A DNA stretch of 64,000 nucleotides from Shewanella vesiculosa (GCF_021560015.1 NZ_CP073588.1:1736001-1800000), one strand, 5' to 3'; positions 9,766-19,688 are shown, numbered from the stretch's first letter. Made by a program: numbers and translations. Notes: a model not told the origin generated them from the sequence alone.

Positions 9766-10656
9766 CTATCTATACTCTTCCAATAAACCAGCAAGTTCTT
9801 TCTTAAAGTCGCCGCCTAATTTAGGGTCGCGTAAGCCGTATTCAACAAACGCTTTCATGTAACCCAACTTGTCACCACAATCGTGTGACTTACCGGTCAT
9901 ATTGAAAGCTTCAACCGTGTCAGATTCAATCAGCATATCAATAGCATCAGTTAATTGAATTTCATCACCGGCGCCAGGTAAGGTTTTAGCCAGCAGGTCC
10001 CAAATCTTTTCCGACAACACATAACGACCAACGACGGCTAGGTTAGAAGGCGCTTTTCCAATCTCTGGCTTTTCGACCATATTAAATATTTTAGTCGAAT
10101 CACCTGGGTTAATCGTTTCACCGTGACAATCGGCAATACCATACTTATTAACTTGGTCATCCGGAACTGGCGCAACCATAATTTGACTGGCATGAGATTC
10201 ACGATAACGAATTAACATTGACGCTAAGTTTTCGGTACGCTGGTCAGCAGAATACGAATCTAAAATTACGTCAGGTAACACAACTGCAAAAGGATTATCA
10301 CCAATACACGGCTTAGCACATAAAATAGCATGCCCTAGCCCTTTAGCTTCGCCTTGGCGAACATGCATGATGGTGACGTTTTTAGGGCAAATAGCCTGTA
10401 CTTCGTGTAATAATTGACGCTTAACACGTTTCTCTAAGGTAGATTCAAGTTCGTAAGATTTATCAAAATGGTTTTCAATGGCATTTTTACTGGCATGAGT
10501 TACCAATACAATTTCTTTAATCCCTGCACTAACGCACTCATCGACAATATATTGAATAAGTGGCTTATCCACCAAAGGGAGCATTTCTTTTGGAATAGCT
10601 TTAGTCGCTGGCAACATACGAGTACCTAGACCTGCAACGGGAATAACAACTTTCAT
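9766..10656 (-). CDS. galU: UTP-glucose-1-phosphate uridylyltransferase
   Basis: Makes UDP-glucose from UTP and glucose 1-phosphate in the cytoplasm, supplying the donor for polysaccharide synthesis. The 296-residue protein begins with the nucleotidyltransferase pattern [18 protein letters not shown] (8-25), where the conserved Arg and Lys bind the substrates. The [16 protein letters not shown] and VEKP segments are typical of bacterial GalU. E. coli GalU is 302 residues. It is the last gene of the minus-strand exopolysaccharide run, 81 bases after the ligase-like gene, which fits precursor supply for that locus. Confidence 0.93.
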   Translation of the reverse strand: MKVVIPVAGLGTRMLPATKAIPKEMLPLVDKPLIQYIVDECVSAGIKEIVLVTHASKNAIENHFDKSYELESTLEKRVKRQLLHEVQAICPKNVTIMHVRQGEAKGLGHAILCAKPCIGDNPFAVVLPDVILDSYSADQRTENLASMLIRYRESHASQIMVAPVPDDQVNKYGIADCHGETINPGDSTKIFNMVEKPEIGKAPSNLAVVGRYVLSEKIWDLLAKTLPGAGDEIQLTDAIDMLIESDTVEAFNMTGKSHDCGDKLGYMKAFVEYGLRDPKLGGDFKKELAGLLEEYR

Positions 10657-10737
10657 AAATATCCTTATTTAGCTGACGCTAAGACTAAAGTGATTAAAAG
10701 TGAAACTGAAATTTAAAAGTAAACAACAAGAATAAAA

Positions 10738-12108
10738 CTAAAATACATGACGCGCGGCTTGAGATCTCGGCCTATCAGAAGGCAAATAACGCACTAACCA
10801 GCACAAGGTTAAGATGGTTAAAAAGAGTAAGGTGTTGGAAGGAGACTGAAGATTAAAATCAACAGAAATATGCAGTAGCATATGCACAATAGCCATTGCA
10901 CAACCAAAGGCGACACCTTTATAGAGTTTATTGTTGCGTAAATACATGCTTCGACACGCCAACCAAAATGCATAAAACACCCATAAACCTAAAATAGCTG
11001 TCATCACCACGCCGTACTCCACTACAAACTGTACATATTCATTGTGGGCATGATCATAAAAGCCAGAATAAAACTGTGGTTGATATTGTGGGAATACAGT
11101 ATAAAAACTGCCGCCACCTGTGCCGGTCAACAAATGCTCTTCAATAATTGGAATGCTATCAATCACCACCTCATCACGAGTTTCTGACGCAAATGAAGTA
11201 TCATCTAAACGCTGCTTGAGCTTATCAACGCCAAAAATTGAACCAACAATCAACAAATCGAGAATAAAAATACTCACCACTAGAGGCTTAAACAAGGTGG
11301 GTGGACGACGGTAAATAAACATCGACAATAAAGACACAACACCCAAGGCGGTAAAAAATCCGGCATTGCCCATGCGTGAGCGACTTAAAATTAACCCAAT
11401 CACCATGATGATGATTGCTAAACGTAAAATAAGTTTACGGCTGAATAATGTCGACAATAACCCAACGATGATGTCTCTAGCGTCATGATCATTTTTAGTG
11501 GTCTTTAATTCAGATAGCAGCCAACCAAACGCGATAGAAAGACATAACGCCAAATAATTAGCAAAGTGATTTTGATAAACAAACGAACCTCTTGCTCTAT
11601 CGCCGTCGTGGTAACCAAATATAGGCGATACATCGAGTTGTAATAAATGAATCAAGGTACCATAAAATGCTTGCAAGCAACCTGAAACGATAATCGCAAT
11701 CAATAACCAACGAAGCGCTCGAGCATGTTTAAAGTATTGAGTTAATAACAGAATAAACAGGCTATAACAGAATGTTTTTAATAATTGCTGAGCAGTTTGA
11801 TAAGCATCAACCGTATTAATCGCGGGGATCCAATTCAAGATCTGCAAACACAAATAGGCCAGCATTATTCCGGTTGGGATCAGTAAATGTTTTTGCCAAC
11901 GATATCGTAATAAGAGTGCATTATGTTTAAAACAATACACCACATGGCTAATCGCAAGTACTATGATAACAAACTCTAAAATGGCTAAGGCCCAAATACG
12001 ATTACTGCCTAACGGAATTGGCATCCACACAATCAATGCGCATATTGCCAATATCATCACGCGATCAAACACCCCAAAAGACTGAGAACTACGTATACGA
12101 TCATCCAT
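10738..12108 (-). CDS. O-antigen ligase/polymerase family membrane protein
   Basis: A polytopic inner-membrane protein of about 456 residues with roughly a dozen hydrophobic segments. The Wzy_C/O-antigen ligase domain is recognised by the large loop and the HAHNEYVQFVVEYGV motif. Such proteins polymerise or transfer lipid-linked glycans at the periplasmic face. ATG at 12108 was chosen over the in-frame GTG at 12117 because it overlaps the stop of the extended vpsP-like frame as TAATG, suggesting translational coupling. The window has a second protein of this class at 28.6-29.9 kb; which one is the polymerase cannot be told from sequence. Confidence 0.8.
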   Translation of the reverse strand: MDDRIRSSQSFGVFDRVMILAICALIVWMPIPLGSNRIWALAILEFVIIVLAISHVVYCFKHNALLLRYRWQKHLLIPTGIMLAYLCLQILNWIPAINTVDAYQTAQQLLKTFCYSLFILLLTQYFKHARALRWLLIAIIVSGCLQAFYGTLIHLLQLDVSPIFGYHDGDRARGSFVYQNHFANYLALCLSIAFGWLLSELKTTKNDHDARDIIVGLLSTLFSRKLILRLAIIIMVIGLILSRSRMGNAGFFTALGVVSLLSMFIYRRPPTLFKPLVVSIFILDLLIVGSIFGVDKLKQRLDDTSFASETRDEVVIDSIPIIEEHLLTGTGGGSFYTVFPQYQPQFYSGFYDHAHNEYVQFVVEYGVVMTAILGLWVFYAFWLACRSMYLRNNKLYKGVAFGCAMAIVHMLLHISVDFNLQSPSNTLLFLTILTLCWLVRYLPSDRPRSQAARHVF

Positions 12109-12228
12109 TACCGGCACATATCCTTTTCAATCCATTTAGTATTAATTTGGTTAACATCCACAGGTAAGTACTTGAAGTAGGTACACATAGTCGGCGTTAA
12201 TTGATATTGTAAGGCGAGCATTTTTAAA

Positions 12229-12810
12229 TCATTGCGCATAGTCCAAATTGGCCATTGCAGCAATTTTTGCAGTGCTAAACACCAACTGTTTTTGCGTCGC
12301 CGTTAAAGATGACCAATGAGCAAAGCCTATCGCTAATATTTGATGCAACACTTCAGGTGTATAGGGGCCATAGTGGAGTGCCTGTTGTAAATAAGGCCAA
12401 GCTGCTGCTAAGTCATGCTGAATAAAGGCTAGATTATAGGCATAATCGCTATAAGCATTTGGCCATGTTGGTCGTTGATTAATCGCATCGCGGTAAAGCT
12501 GATTAAAAACCTCATTATTGGGGGTAACTAATTGTGAAAAAGCGCCCCACTCCATCACTTTCACTAGCGTGAGCAAATAATGTGGATTCTGATCATCAAT
12601 TTTAACCGCATAGTCGGCAGCCAATAACGCATTCGAATATTGTAATGATGTCGGTGTATTGCCACTTTGCCACTGATCAACGTAAAAACGTGATTTAAAA
12701 TAGTAGGCATTGGCCAAACCTTTCTGCAACAAAATTGGCAATAAACCCAGCAGAACAAAAATAATAAGTGCGTATGTCACACGTCTTGCAGACCAGGTCA
12801 TCTTACTCAT
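12229..12810 (-). CDS. VpsP-like polysaccharide biosynthesis protein, probably frameshifted at its C-terminus
   Basis: The 193-residue product has one N-terminal membrane segment (about residues 11-30) followed by an alpha-helical, TPR-like region. Position between the Wzc/CpsB genes and the ligase-like gene matches VpsP in vps-II-type loci; the biochemical role is unknown. The frame stops at 12229, but a neighbouring frame stays open from the same place to 12108, encoding WTMRNDLKMLALQYQ and about 30 more residues, and its TAA overlaps the next gene's ATG. A one-base indel near 12245-12260 would join them into a protein of about 235 residues. Confidence 0.6.
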   Translation of the reverse strand: MSKMTWSARRVTYALIIFVLLGLLPILLQKGLANAYYFKSRFYVDQWQSGNTPTSLQYSNALLAADYAVKIDDQNPHYLLTLVKVMEWGAFSQLVTPNNEVFNQLYRDAINQRPTWPNAYSDYAYNLAFIQHDLAAAWPYLQQALHYGPYTPEVLHQILAIGFAHWSSLTATQKQLVFSTAKIAAMANLDYAQ

Positions 12811-12813
12811 TCA

Positions 12814-13548
12814 CTACCTCGCCTGTTCAAATAACGAACTAGATATACTATCCGGCATTGCTGTCGTCATCGAATAAGCATAGTCCTCATCAACTAACTG
12901 ACTTATGGCATCATAGGCTAAGGCTAACTTAGGCGGGCGACGATTTAACGAATGACAATCGGATGCAACAATCGAATACAGCTTGCGTTTAAGGATATAT
13001 TCACTCAACTGCTGTGGGCTAGGCCCTATATCACCAATCAGAGATGCGGCGGTTAATTGCAACAAACACCCAGCCTTTACAAAAGGCATAATCCTATCCG
13101 GATGTACTTGCAACTCCCTGTTTCGCTCAGGATGAGCGATCATTGGCAATACATCGTGGGCAAGTAACCACTGGATCAGTTTATCGGTACCCGGTGGAAT
13201 ATGGCTGCTAGGCAGCTCAAGAAGCAACACATTTTTTTGCTGATGATGACCTAAAAAAGGCAGTTGCTGTTGTTCAATAAACTGCAAAATCTCGGGCGTA
13301 ATACGCACTTCTGCAGCTACGCAAACTTCGATATTAAGATCAGTTAATGCTAATGCATCCGACAACACACTATAAGCGGAATGGATCGTTTGCAAGTTAT
13401 TGTCAAAAACCCCTAAATGAATATGAGGGGTTGCCACCATACGAGTGACCCCTTGCTCGACGGCTAATGCTATCAAACCAAGGGCTTCATCAATTGATTT
13501 AGCCCCATCGTCGATATTCGGCAATATATGGCAATGTAAATCTATCAT
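12814..13548 (-). CDS. CpsB/CapC-type tyrosine-protein phosphatase (PHP fold)
   Basis: The 244-residue protein belongs to the PHP metal-dependent phosphoesterases. Metal-binding motifs are DLHCHILPNIDDG (3-15), ATPHIH, IAHPERN and SDCHS near the C-terminus. In Gram-positive and some Gram-negative capsule loci this enzyme dephosphorylates the tyrosine-rich tail of the cognate BY-kinase. Its start overlaps the end of the Wzc-like gene by four bases, so the two are translationally coupled and probably act as a kinase/phosphatase pair controlling chain length and export. Confidence 0.85.
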   Translation of the reverse strand: MIDLHCHILPNIDDGAKSIDEALGLIALAVEQGVTRMVATPHIHLGVFDNNLQTIHSAYSVLSDALALTDLNIEVCVAAEVRITPEILQFIEQQQLPFLGHHQQKNVLLLELPSSHIPPGTDKLIQWLLAHDVLPMIAHPERNRELQVHPDRIMPFVKAGCLLQLTAASLIGDIGPSPQQLSEYILKRKLYSIVASDCHSLNRRPPKLALAYDAISQLVDEDYAYSMTTAMPDSISSSLFEQAR

Positions 13549-15803
13549 GCCTTAGTGCTATCCTTGCCTGACTGGTTATTATCCTTTATGGAATAGTCTG
13601 CACCATAGGCTTGATAGTAGCCATAATCACCTTGATAACGTTGTGCATCTTTGGTGTTAAATTGATTTAACACCACGCCAAACACTTTACTGCGGGCTTG
13701 GTTCAACTTAGCTAAGGTTAACTTAATTGCTTCGCTACGGGTATGACCGGCTTTAACAACCAATACTGTGGCATCGCACAATGACGTGATAATTAATGCA
13801 TCACTAACCGCATGAACCGGCGGGGTATCGATAATAATTTTACCGTATTGGGTTTTAAGCTCGGTGAGTAATTCAGCAAATTGAGCTGATGCTAATAACT
13901 CTTGTGGATTTAATGGCACAGCACCCGCTGGCATCACATCCACATTAGGCTTAACATCTTTTACTATACTGTTATGTATACTGTCGGTACCCGATAACAC
14001 ATTAGCTAGCCCCGGCTGATAGGTAGGTAACCCAAAGCGCATACCTAGGCTAGACTTACGTAAATCAGCATCTATAATTAGCACTTTTTCCATGGTGGCA
14101 TAAGCAAAAGCGATGTTCATTGAGGTAGTGGTTTTACCTTCATTTGGATTTGACGAGGTCACTTCAATCGTAGCAAGTTCACTGCCCATAGCCATTAATG
14201 AGATCGATGTCCGAATCGTTCTAACCGCCTCAGCATGTAAAGGCAAACTCGCATCATAAAAAGCAAAGTTAACCTCTTCGTAACTAGTACCTTTTTTCGC
14301 TTTCGGTACATAGCCTAACGCTCGTTGTGATAAGAGTTTTTCAACATCATCACTGGTTTTAATGGTGTCATTTAATGCATCCAGTACTAATACTAATACT
14401 ATCGCAAAACCCAAACTGGCCATAAACGCCAAAATAACAATCACTTTCTTTTTAGGTTTTCCGGGTATTAATGGTACTACTGCGCGATCAGTGAAACGTG
14501 CCACTGGTGAATCAAAATCACCGGTTACGGCAGTCTCTTTTTGACGAGCTAAAAAAGTATCAAATAACTGTCTGTTGGTATCCACTTCACGAAGCAATCG
14601 TTGATAATCGATATCTTTGGTACTTAAATTTTGAAATGCACCTTTTGCCTGGCTAAATTGCGCTTCTAACGCTTGTAATGTTTGCGCAGCAGTTTGAGCT
14701 TCATCTTCAATACCTTGTACTAAACGACTAATTTGCTTGCGTAAATTTTGCTGCACGGTATTAAGTTCAGCTTGGGCAGCAATCATTTTAGGATGTTTAG
14801 GGCCATATACTTGCAGTAGTTCAGATACTTTACGTTCAACCAATATAACTTCACGTTTAACATTTTGAATCGATAAATGCGAAGTCACCTCAGGTAAACT
14901 TTCTAAACGACTCATATCTGTGGCACCATAGCGCTTAACTACTGCCATAAAGCTATCAGCTTGCGCTTTGCGTGACCTTGCTACAGTAATCTCATCACTT
15001 AAGCGCTCTAATTCTTTGGCATCTAGGGCTGTCACGCCCTCAACATCAATTAAACCATTTTCAGTCTTAAATTGTTCTAATCTTTGCTCTGACTCATCAA
15101 GTTTTAAACGTAAATCTTCTAAACGCCCACCTAACCACGTATTAGCTTTTTGGGTCATGCCTAATTTTGCTTCTAACTGGCTGACAATATAAGTATCGCC
15201 GACAGCATTTGCTACTTGTGCCGCAAGCAGTGGATCTGAACTTTGGTAACTAATATTTACAAGCTGAGTTTTACGCACTGGAGATACATTGATATTTTGA
15301 GCGAAACTATCAATCAATCTATGCTTGGCTATGTTCTGGCTAATTCGGCTATCAGCAGCCGTTGCAACTTCTTCAGGAATAAAGTTTAACTGCGACTTAA
15401 GCTCAGAAAACCAACTTGGTGGTTGGTTAAAAGCCGGGTGATTGATTAAATCCAGTTCATTAAATACTCGCTCGGCTATACTGCGCGATTTAATAATCTC
15501 AAACTGGGTTAAATAATATTCTTGTTGACCAGAATTAATCCCATACACGTCATCAATTTTAATCGCTTTAGCTTGTTCCGACTCAATCAATAATGTTGAT
15601 GAAGCATTATAAATAGGTGTCATACTAAGCACCACAAATATGCTTAAAGCTGTGACTAACAAGGAAAATGCTAAAATACGCCACTTAAAACGCAGTAGCG
15701 GTAATAACAGTTTTTTTATATCAATCAACTGATCCATTTGGGTTACGGCAGGACTAAGTAAATGGCCTGGAGAAGTACTTTGTCGTCTTTCTTGAAAGCT
15801 CAT
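13545..15803 (-). CDS. Wzc-like polysaccharide co-polymerase with BY-kinase domain
   Basis: A 752-residue inner-membrane protein. A Wzz-type chain-length domain spans two membrane segments (about 42-61 and 450-470), with a long periplasmic coiled-coil region and an RxxVxP-like stretch between. The cytoplasmic kinase domain has Walker A SSNPNEGKTTT (550-560, K557), Walker A' VLIIDADLRK (574-583) and Walker B IIIDTPP (about 656-662). The tail is tyrosine-rich, with six Tyr between 723 and 737, the autophosphorylation cluster of this family. It overlaps the export protein gene by one base and the phosphatase gene by four. Corresponds to VpsO in vps-II-type loci. Confidence 0.9.
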   Translation of the reverse strand: MSFQERRQSTSPGHLLSPAVTQMDQLIDIKKLLLPLLRFKWRILAFSLLVTALSIFVVLSMTPIYNASSTLLIESEQAKAIKIDDVYGINSGQQEYYLTQFEIIKSRSIAERVFNELDLINHPAFNQPPSWFSELKSQLNFIPEEVATAADSRISQNIAKHRLIDSFAQNINVSPVRKTQLVNISYQSSDPLLAAQVANAVGDTYIVSQLEAKLGMTQKANTWLGGRLEDLRLKLDESEQRLEQFKTENGLIDVEGVTALDAKELERLSDEITVARSRKAQADSFMAVVKRYGATDMSRLESLPEVTSHLSIQNVKREVILVERKVSELLQVYGPKHPKMIAAQAELNTVQQNLRKQISRLVQGIEDEAQTAAQTLQALEAQFSQAKGAFQNLSTKDIDYQRLLREVDTNRQLFDTFLARQKETAVTGDFDSPVARFTDRAVVPLIPGKPKKKVIVILAFMASLGFAIVLVLVLDALNDTIKTSDDVEKLLSQRALGYVPKAKKGTSYEEVNFAFYDASLPLHAEAVRTIRTSISLMAMGSELATIEVTSSNPNEGKTTTSMNIAFAYATMEKVLIIDADLRKSSLGMRFGLPTYQPGLANVLSGTDSIHNSIVKDVKPNVDVMPAGAVPLNPQELLASAQFAELLTELKTQYGKIIIDTPPVHAVSDALIITSLCDATVLVVKAGHTRSEAIKLTLAKLNQARSKVFGVVLNQFNTKDAQRYQGDYGYYQAYGADYSIKDNNQSGKDSTKA

Positions 15804-16339
15804 TAAAAAAATCTCTGTTCAATAGTAATGGTATCGCCAGCTTGAATTGGACTATTAATAGTGCCGCGTTCGGACTCGACTTTACTACCCTCGCGAGAAA
15901 TGGCTATTTTTTCTTGCGAAGCGCGTTCAGTAAATCCACCCGCTAAGGCTACAGCTTGGTTAACAGTCATACCAGGTTGGTAAGGATAACCACCAGGTTG
16001 TTTGACTTCACCATGGATATAAAAAGGCCTATATTCAACCATACCCACAAACACATTAGGCTCAACAAAATAATCACCTTTTAAGCCGCGATACACTATT
16101 TGCTCTACCTCTTTAATTGTTAAACCAATTAAAGTTAATGAGCCTAAAAATGGATAATTAATCGTGCCACTATTAGTGATTTGCGTTTCTAGAGTTAATG
16201 GGTCCTCACCATAGACTTTAATAACAATAGTATCACCAGCCCCCAAACGATAATTCTGGATTTCAGCACTGGCCAGCATGGGTTGCATCAGCAACAACAA
16301 TGCTATAAAAGAGAAACATAATTGAGCTAAATACTTCAT
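15803..16339 (-). CDS. Wza-like polysaccharide export protein (short form)
   Basis: The 178-residue periplasmic/outer-membrane protein has a signal peptide ending near ASAEI, with no lipobox cysteine, followed by the Poly_export domain (YRLGAGDTIVIKVYGEDPL, read from residue 30) and one SLBB-like domain containing GEVKQPGGYPYQPGMT. Full Wza has more SLBB repeats and a C-terminal membrane helix, so this is the short periplasmic type, which usually works with a separate outer-membrane barrel; the adjacent upstream gene supplies one. Equivalent to VpsN by position. Confidence 0.87.
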   Translation of the reverse strand: MKYLAQLCFSFIALLLLMQPMLASAEIQNYRLGAGDTIVIKVYGEDPLTLETQITNSGTINYPFLGSLTLIGLTIKEVEQIVYRGLKGDYFVEPNVFVGMVEYRPFYIHGEVKQPGGYPYQPGMTVNQAVALAGGFTERASQEKIAISREGSKVESERGTINSPIQAGDTITIEQRFF

Positions 16340-16346
16340 GGGGTTC

Positions 16347-17561
16347 CTATAAGGTCATTTCTGCTTTAATAAAATAGATATTGCGATCATAAGAATATTG
16401 ATTATCTGTCGAATCAATCTCAAAAATATCGACCCCCGTGTTCAAGGTTAACCAACGGGTGACGTTATAATTAAGACCAAGTTGGTATACTTTACTTTTG
16501 TCTTCACGAACGACACCAATATAGTCGTCGTTTACTTGCTTAAATCCAACCGAAGAAGTAAATAATAATTCGCTCCATTCATGGTGCCACTGCACCCCAT
16601 AGCTAGTGCCTCTAATGAAATCTCCTAAACCATTTGGATCTCGACTTGTCCTGCCAGTCGAAAACTCAAAGGCAGAATAAGTTAATGGTGTCCAAGTCAT
16701 TTTTGCATCCCAAGACAAGCCACTAAAATCTTCACGTGCGCTGTTATCAAAATCTTTGCGTTGATAACCTATACCAATGCTACCTTCAGTTGATGCTGTA
16801 GCTTGCCATTCAACACCAACTTTAGCTGTATTAGTTGTGCTATCACGATCGCCCGTAGGATCAACAACATCGTATGCTGTATTTACGTTTTGAAAGTCAA
16901 TAAAAATACTGGTTGCTGACTGAGTATCATAATAAAACGTGGCCCCTAATGTGGTATCTGCATAATTACGATACTGAGTAATAGACTCAAAATTACTGTA
17001 CTCTTTAGTTAAGTATTTAGCATTAACTCGAGCACGAGCTGGTGTAGTTTTAGCGCCATATTCGTAATAGCCACCGGCACTTAAAATATCATAAGTATTA
17101 GGATCAGCTTGATCATTGCCACTATTACCTTCGAAAACCCCCGTACCTCGGTCTTCATGGCCCGCAATATATGCCGCCTCAATATTAAAGCGATTTGACT
17201 GATTAAGCTCAACCTCAGATTTAGCTTTTAACAAACCATCCAAGTAATTATCATCACTACTGGAAAAATAATCACCATACTGGATACCAGCTTCTACTGT
17301 ATAAATATTATTACCGTCTAATAACTGCGCTTGCACAGCTGGAGTGACTGTTAACACCCAACTACTTAATTTATTCGCTGAAACATTAGCACTGGTAATG
17401 TTGTCATCATATTTAAGGCCACCACTTAAACCTGGTGTGAAATCAATACCAGACTCAGTACGGATAACACCAGCTTTGTCATCAGCAGCAAGAGCTGGAT
17501 TAGCGATCACTATCGCAGCAACCACAGTAGCAATACAACTTAACTTATACGGTATATTCAT
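16347..17561 (-). CDS. Outer-membrane beta-barrel protein of polysaccharide export locus
   Basis: The 404-residue protein starts with a signal peptide cleaved after ANPALA and then shows alternating polar/aromatic beta strands throughout, ending with an aromatic-rich strand (NIYFIKAEMTL). This is the pattern of the barrel proteins (BBP2-like, VpsM-type by position) found next to short Wza proteins; a role as the outer-membrane exit channel is inferred from context. It is the first gene of the downstream export block, seven bases before the Wza-like gene. A promoter should lie in 17562-17700. Confidence 0.75.
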   Translation of the reverse strand: MNIPYKLSCIATVVAAIVIANPALAADDKAGVIRTESGIDFTPGLSGGLKYDDNITSANVSANKLSSWVLTVTPAVQAQLLDGNNIYTVEAGIQYGDYFSSSDDNYLDGLLKAKSEVELNQSNRFNIEAAYIAGHEDRGTGVFEGNSGNDQADPNTYDILSAGGYYEYGAKTTPARARVNAKYLTKEYSNFESITQYRNYADTTLGATFYYDTQSATSIFIDFQNVNTAYDVVDPTGDRDSTTNTAKVGVEWQATASTEGSIGIGYQRKDFDNSAREDFSGLSWDAKMTWTPLTYSAFEFSTGRTSRDPNGLGDFIRGTSYGVQWHHEWSELLFTSSVGFKQVNDDYIGVVREDKSKVYQLGLNYNVTRWLTLNTGVDIFEIDSTDNQYSYDRNIYFIKAEMTL

Positions 17562-18287
17562 GCTTTAAATCCTTATAAAATAAATACATGGTGAATAATT
17601 AACACCAACGCAAACGCGTCAATGCGTAAACTTAAAACTGTTAATATATTTAATTTTTGTCACTCAATCTTGAATGGAAAACTCAAATATTATTGATAAG
17701 TATCAGCGTCATTACCAAAACAACAAACGTCATTCCCACGAGCCACGCTGTGTAATCACAGAAAACCCCAGGCCCAGTAAATCCCGAGCCCCCCGCTCCG
17801 TCATGCCCAGGTTAATAAATCCTTCATTGCTGAGGCTCCCGAACCGTCATTCCCGAGATCTTTTATCGGGAATCCATTCTCAGCTTCTATCTTCAAAGCT
17901 CACAGCGCAATCATTCCCGAGACCCTCGCTCTGTCATGCCAAGATTGATAAGTTCGTCATTCCCTGGGATCACGATCCGTCATTCCAGAGATCTTTTATC
18001 GGGAATCCACTCGCAGCTTCTATCTTCAAAGCTCACAGCCCAATAATTCCAGATACACAACTCTGTGAATCCTGATGTTCCAGCTCCATCATGCCCAGAT
18101 TAATAAGTCCGCCATTCCTGAGACTCCCGCACTGTCATTCCCCGAGATCTTTTATCGGGAATCCATTCTCAGCTTCAATCTTTGGAGCACAACAAGATGG
18201 TCCGAGGACATAACAAAATGACTTAAAATAAGCATAACCAGAGAGGAAAAATCACGCGCTATCGAAGTAACTTACACAAACAAATGA
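17562..18287. other. Intergenic region between initiating transferase and barrel genes
   Basis: The 726-base gap splits the two halves of the polysaccharide locus. Most of it (about 17700-18195) is an array of GTCATTCCC-type repeats. The remaining 100-130 bases next to 17561 are AT-rich and probably hold the promoter of the export block. An open frame through the array (17674-18075) is repeat sequence and is not considered a gene. Confidence 0.6.
17700..18195. repeat. Three-unit tandem array of palindromic half-elements
   Basis: Three copies of a hairpin unit GTCATTCC(...)GATCTTTTATCGGGAATCC start at 17846, 17979 and 18134, 133 and 155 bases apart. Each is followed by CAGCTTC(T/A)ATCTT and preceded by a TCATGCC(C)AGATTRATAAGT-like spacer. 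The units are one arm of the family whose full copies lie at 35.8-37.1 kb, but the second arm is missing here. Divergence between units shows an old duplication. Confidence 0.7.
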
Positions 18288-19688
18288 CTAATAAACGTTC
18301 TTACCAATAAAACCTTTAAAAAAGGTCAAAAACACGATTTTAACATCCCACCAAAGTGACCAGCTACGGATATAAGCAAGGTCAAACTCAATTCGTTTTT
18401 CCATTTTATCTAAGGTATCGGTTTCACCGCGCCAGCCATTAACCTGCGCCCAACCAGTAATACCAGGCAATACCTTGTGACGTAGCATGTAGTAACTGAC
18501 TAACTTACGATATTCTTCATTATGCGACACAGCATGCGGTCTAGGACCGACTACCGACATATCGCCCTTAAGCACATTGAAAAACTGCGGTAATTCATCC
18601 AAGGAAGTTCTGCGAATAAATGCACCCACATTAGTAATACGGGTATCACCTTTGCGAGCCTGAGTAACCTTGTCAGCATTTTCGGTTACCGTCATCGAGC
18701 GGAATTTCCACACCTTAATTTTTCTACCATCTAAACCATAACGATCTTGTTTAAACAAAATGGCTCCTGGAGAAGATAAATAAACCGCTATCGAAACAGC
18801 AATTAATACAGGAGATATAGCGATAATCGCACAGAGGCTAAAAACAATATCGAAGGTCCGCTTATAAAAACGCTTCATACCGTTAACGGGTGACTCAAAC
18901 ACACTCAATGTATCAATTTCGCCTACACAACCAATACGAGCATGCATAAGGTTTTTTAGTAAAAAATCAGGGGTAATTAATACATCAACAGTGCTATCGC
19001 CTAAAGCCAAAATAATGTCGGCAATACGCTTTTCAGCCAACATAGGCAAGCAAACATATAACTTATCAAGTTTACCTGCTGTCGCTAATGCGACCGCATC
19101 ATTAATTGAACCTACTATTAACGATGCATCGAGATTCTCAATACGCATCGGTTCTCTATCGTCATAAAAGCCAACACATTCAAATCCTAATTCATCATGT
19201 TTAATAATTTCATCATATAAATGTTTACCTGTTACTGTGAGTCCCACAATAGCAACCTTTTGAACATTATAGCCTTTTATCCTTCGAATACGTTTTATTT
19301 CTCGAACTAAGAGACGCCAACTGACTAAAGAAAACACCGAAAGAAAAAACCAGCCCGCCATAGTGGCGCGTGAATAGACCTCGCTATATTTAAATAAAAA
19401 CAGTACTAAGGTCATCAGTAAGAACGCTATAGTGACAGTAATAAAAACTAAACGACACATGGTCGAAAAACGTCCTAAACGCCATGAACGATATAATGCT
19501 AAAGACTCACCGATGTAACTATAAAAAAATAATACGCCAACAAGTATCAATAAATAATCTTTATCGAATACCTGACCGTAACCACGCATAATGATTAGCA
19601 ATGAAACTGTAATGATAATGATGTCTATAACGCGTAACAAGAAATTAGAACGCGCACCGACAAATTGAAGTTTAGATGGACTATCCAT
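18288..19688 (-). CDS. Undecaprenyl-phosphate glucose-1-phosphate transferase (WcaJ/VpsL type)
   Basis: The 466-residue protein is a polyisoprenyl-phosphate hexose-1-phosphate transferase. It has four N-terminal membrane segments (within 15-115), a CoA-binding-like Rossmann region (VAIVGLTVTGKHLYDEI), a further membrane hairpin near 280-300 and the catalytic C-domain with KFRSM, DELPQFFNVLKGDMS, VGPRPH and GITGWAQVNGWRG. It transfers glucose 1-phosphate from UDP-glucose to undecaprenyl phosphate, starting the lipid-linked repeat unit. The sugar is inferred from the family. Its start overlaps the preceding glycosyltransferase by eight bases, so it closes the upstream operon. Confidence 0.9.
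   Translation of the reverse strand: MDSPSKLQFVGARSNFLLRVIDIIIITVSLLIIMRGYGQVFDKDYLLILVGVLFFYSYIGESLALYRSWRLGRFSTMCRLVFITVTIAFLLMTLVLFLFKYSEVYSRATMAGWFFLSVFSLVSWRLLVREIKRIRRIKGYNVQKVAIVGLTVTGKHLYDEIIKHDELGFECVGFYDDREPMRIENLDASLIVGSINDAVALATAGKLDKLYVCLPMLAEKRIADIILALGDSTVDVLITPDFLLKNLMHARIGCVGEIDTLSVFESPVNGMKRFYKRTFDIVFSLCAIIAISPVLIAVSIAVYLSSPGAILFKQDRYGLDGRKIKVWKFRSMTVTENADKVTQARKGDTRITNVGAFIRRTSLDELPQFFNVLKGDMSVVGPRPHAVSHNEEYRKLVSYYMLRHKVLPGITGWAQVNGWRGETDTLDKMEKRIEFDLAYIRSWSLWWDVKIVFLTFFKGFIGKNVY

Noticed and set aside
17674-18075. 133-codon frame
   Set aside because: It translates the tandem repeat array; the protein is low-complexity and repeats with the DNA.
17700-18195. CRISPR-like array (repeats with spacers)
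   Set aside because: Repeats are palindromic, only three, 133-155 bases apart, and the spacers are themselves similar. There are no cas genes.
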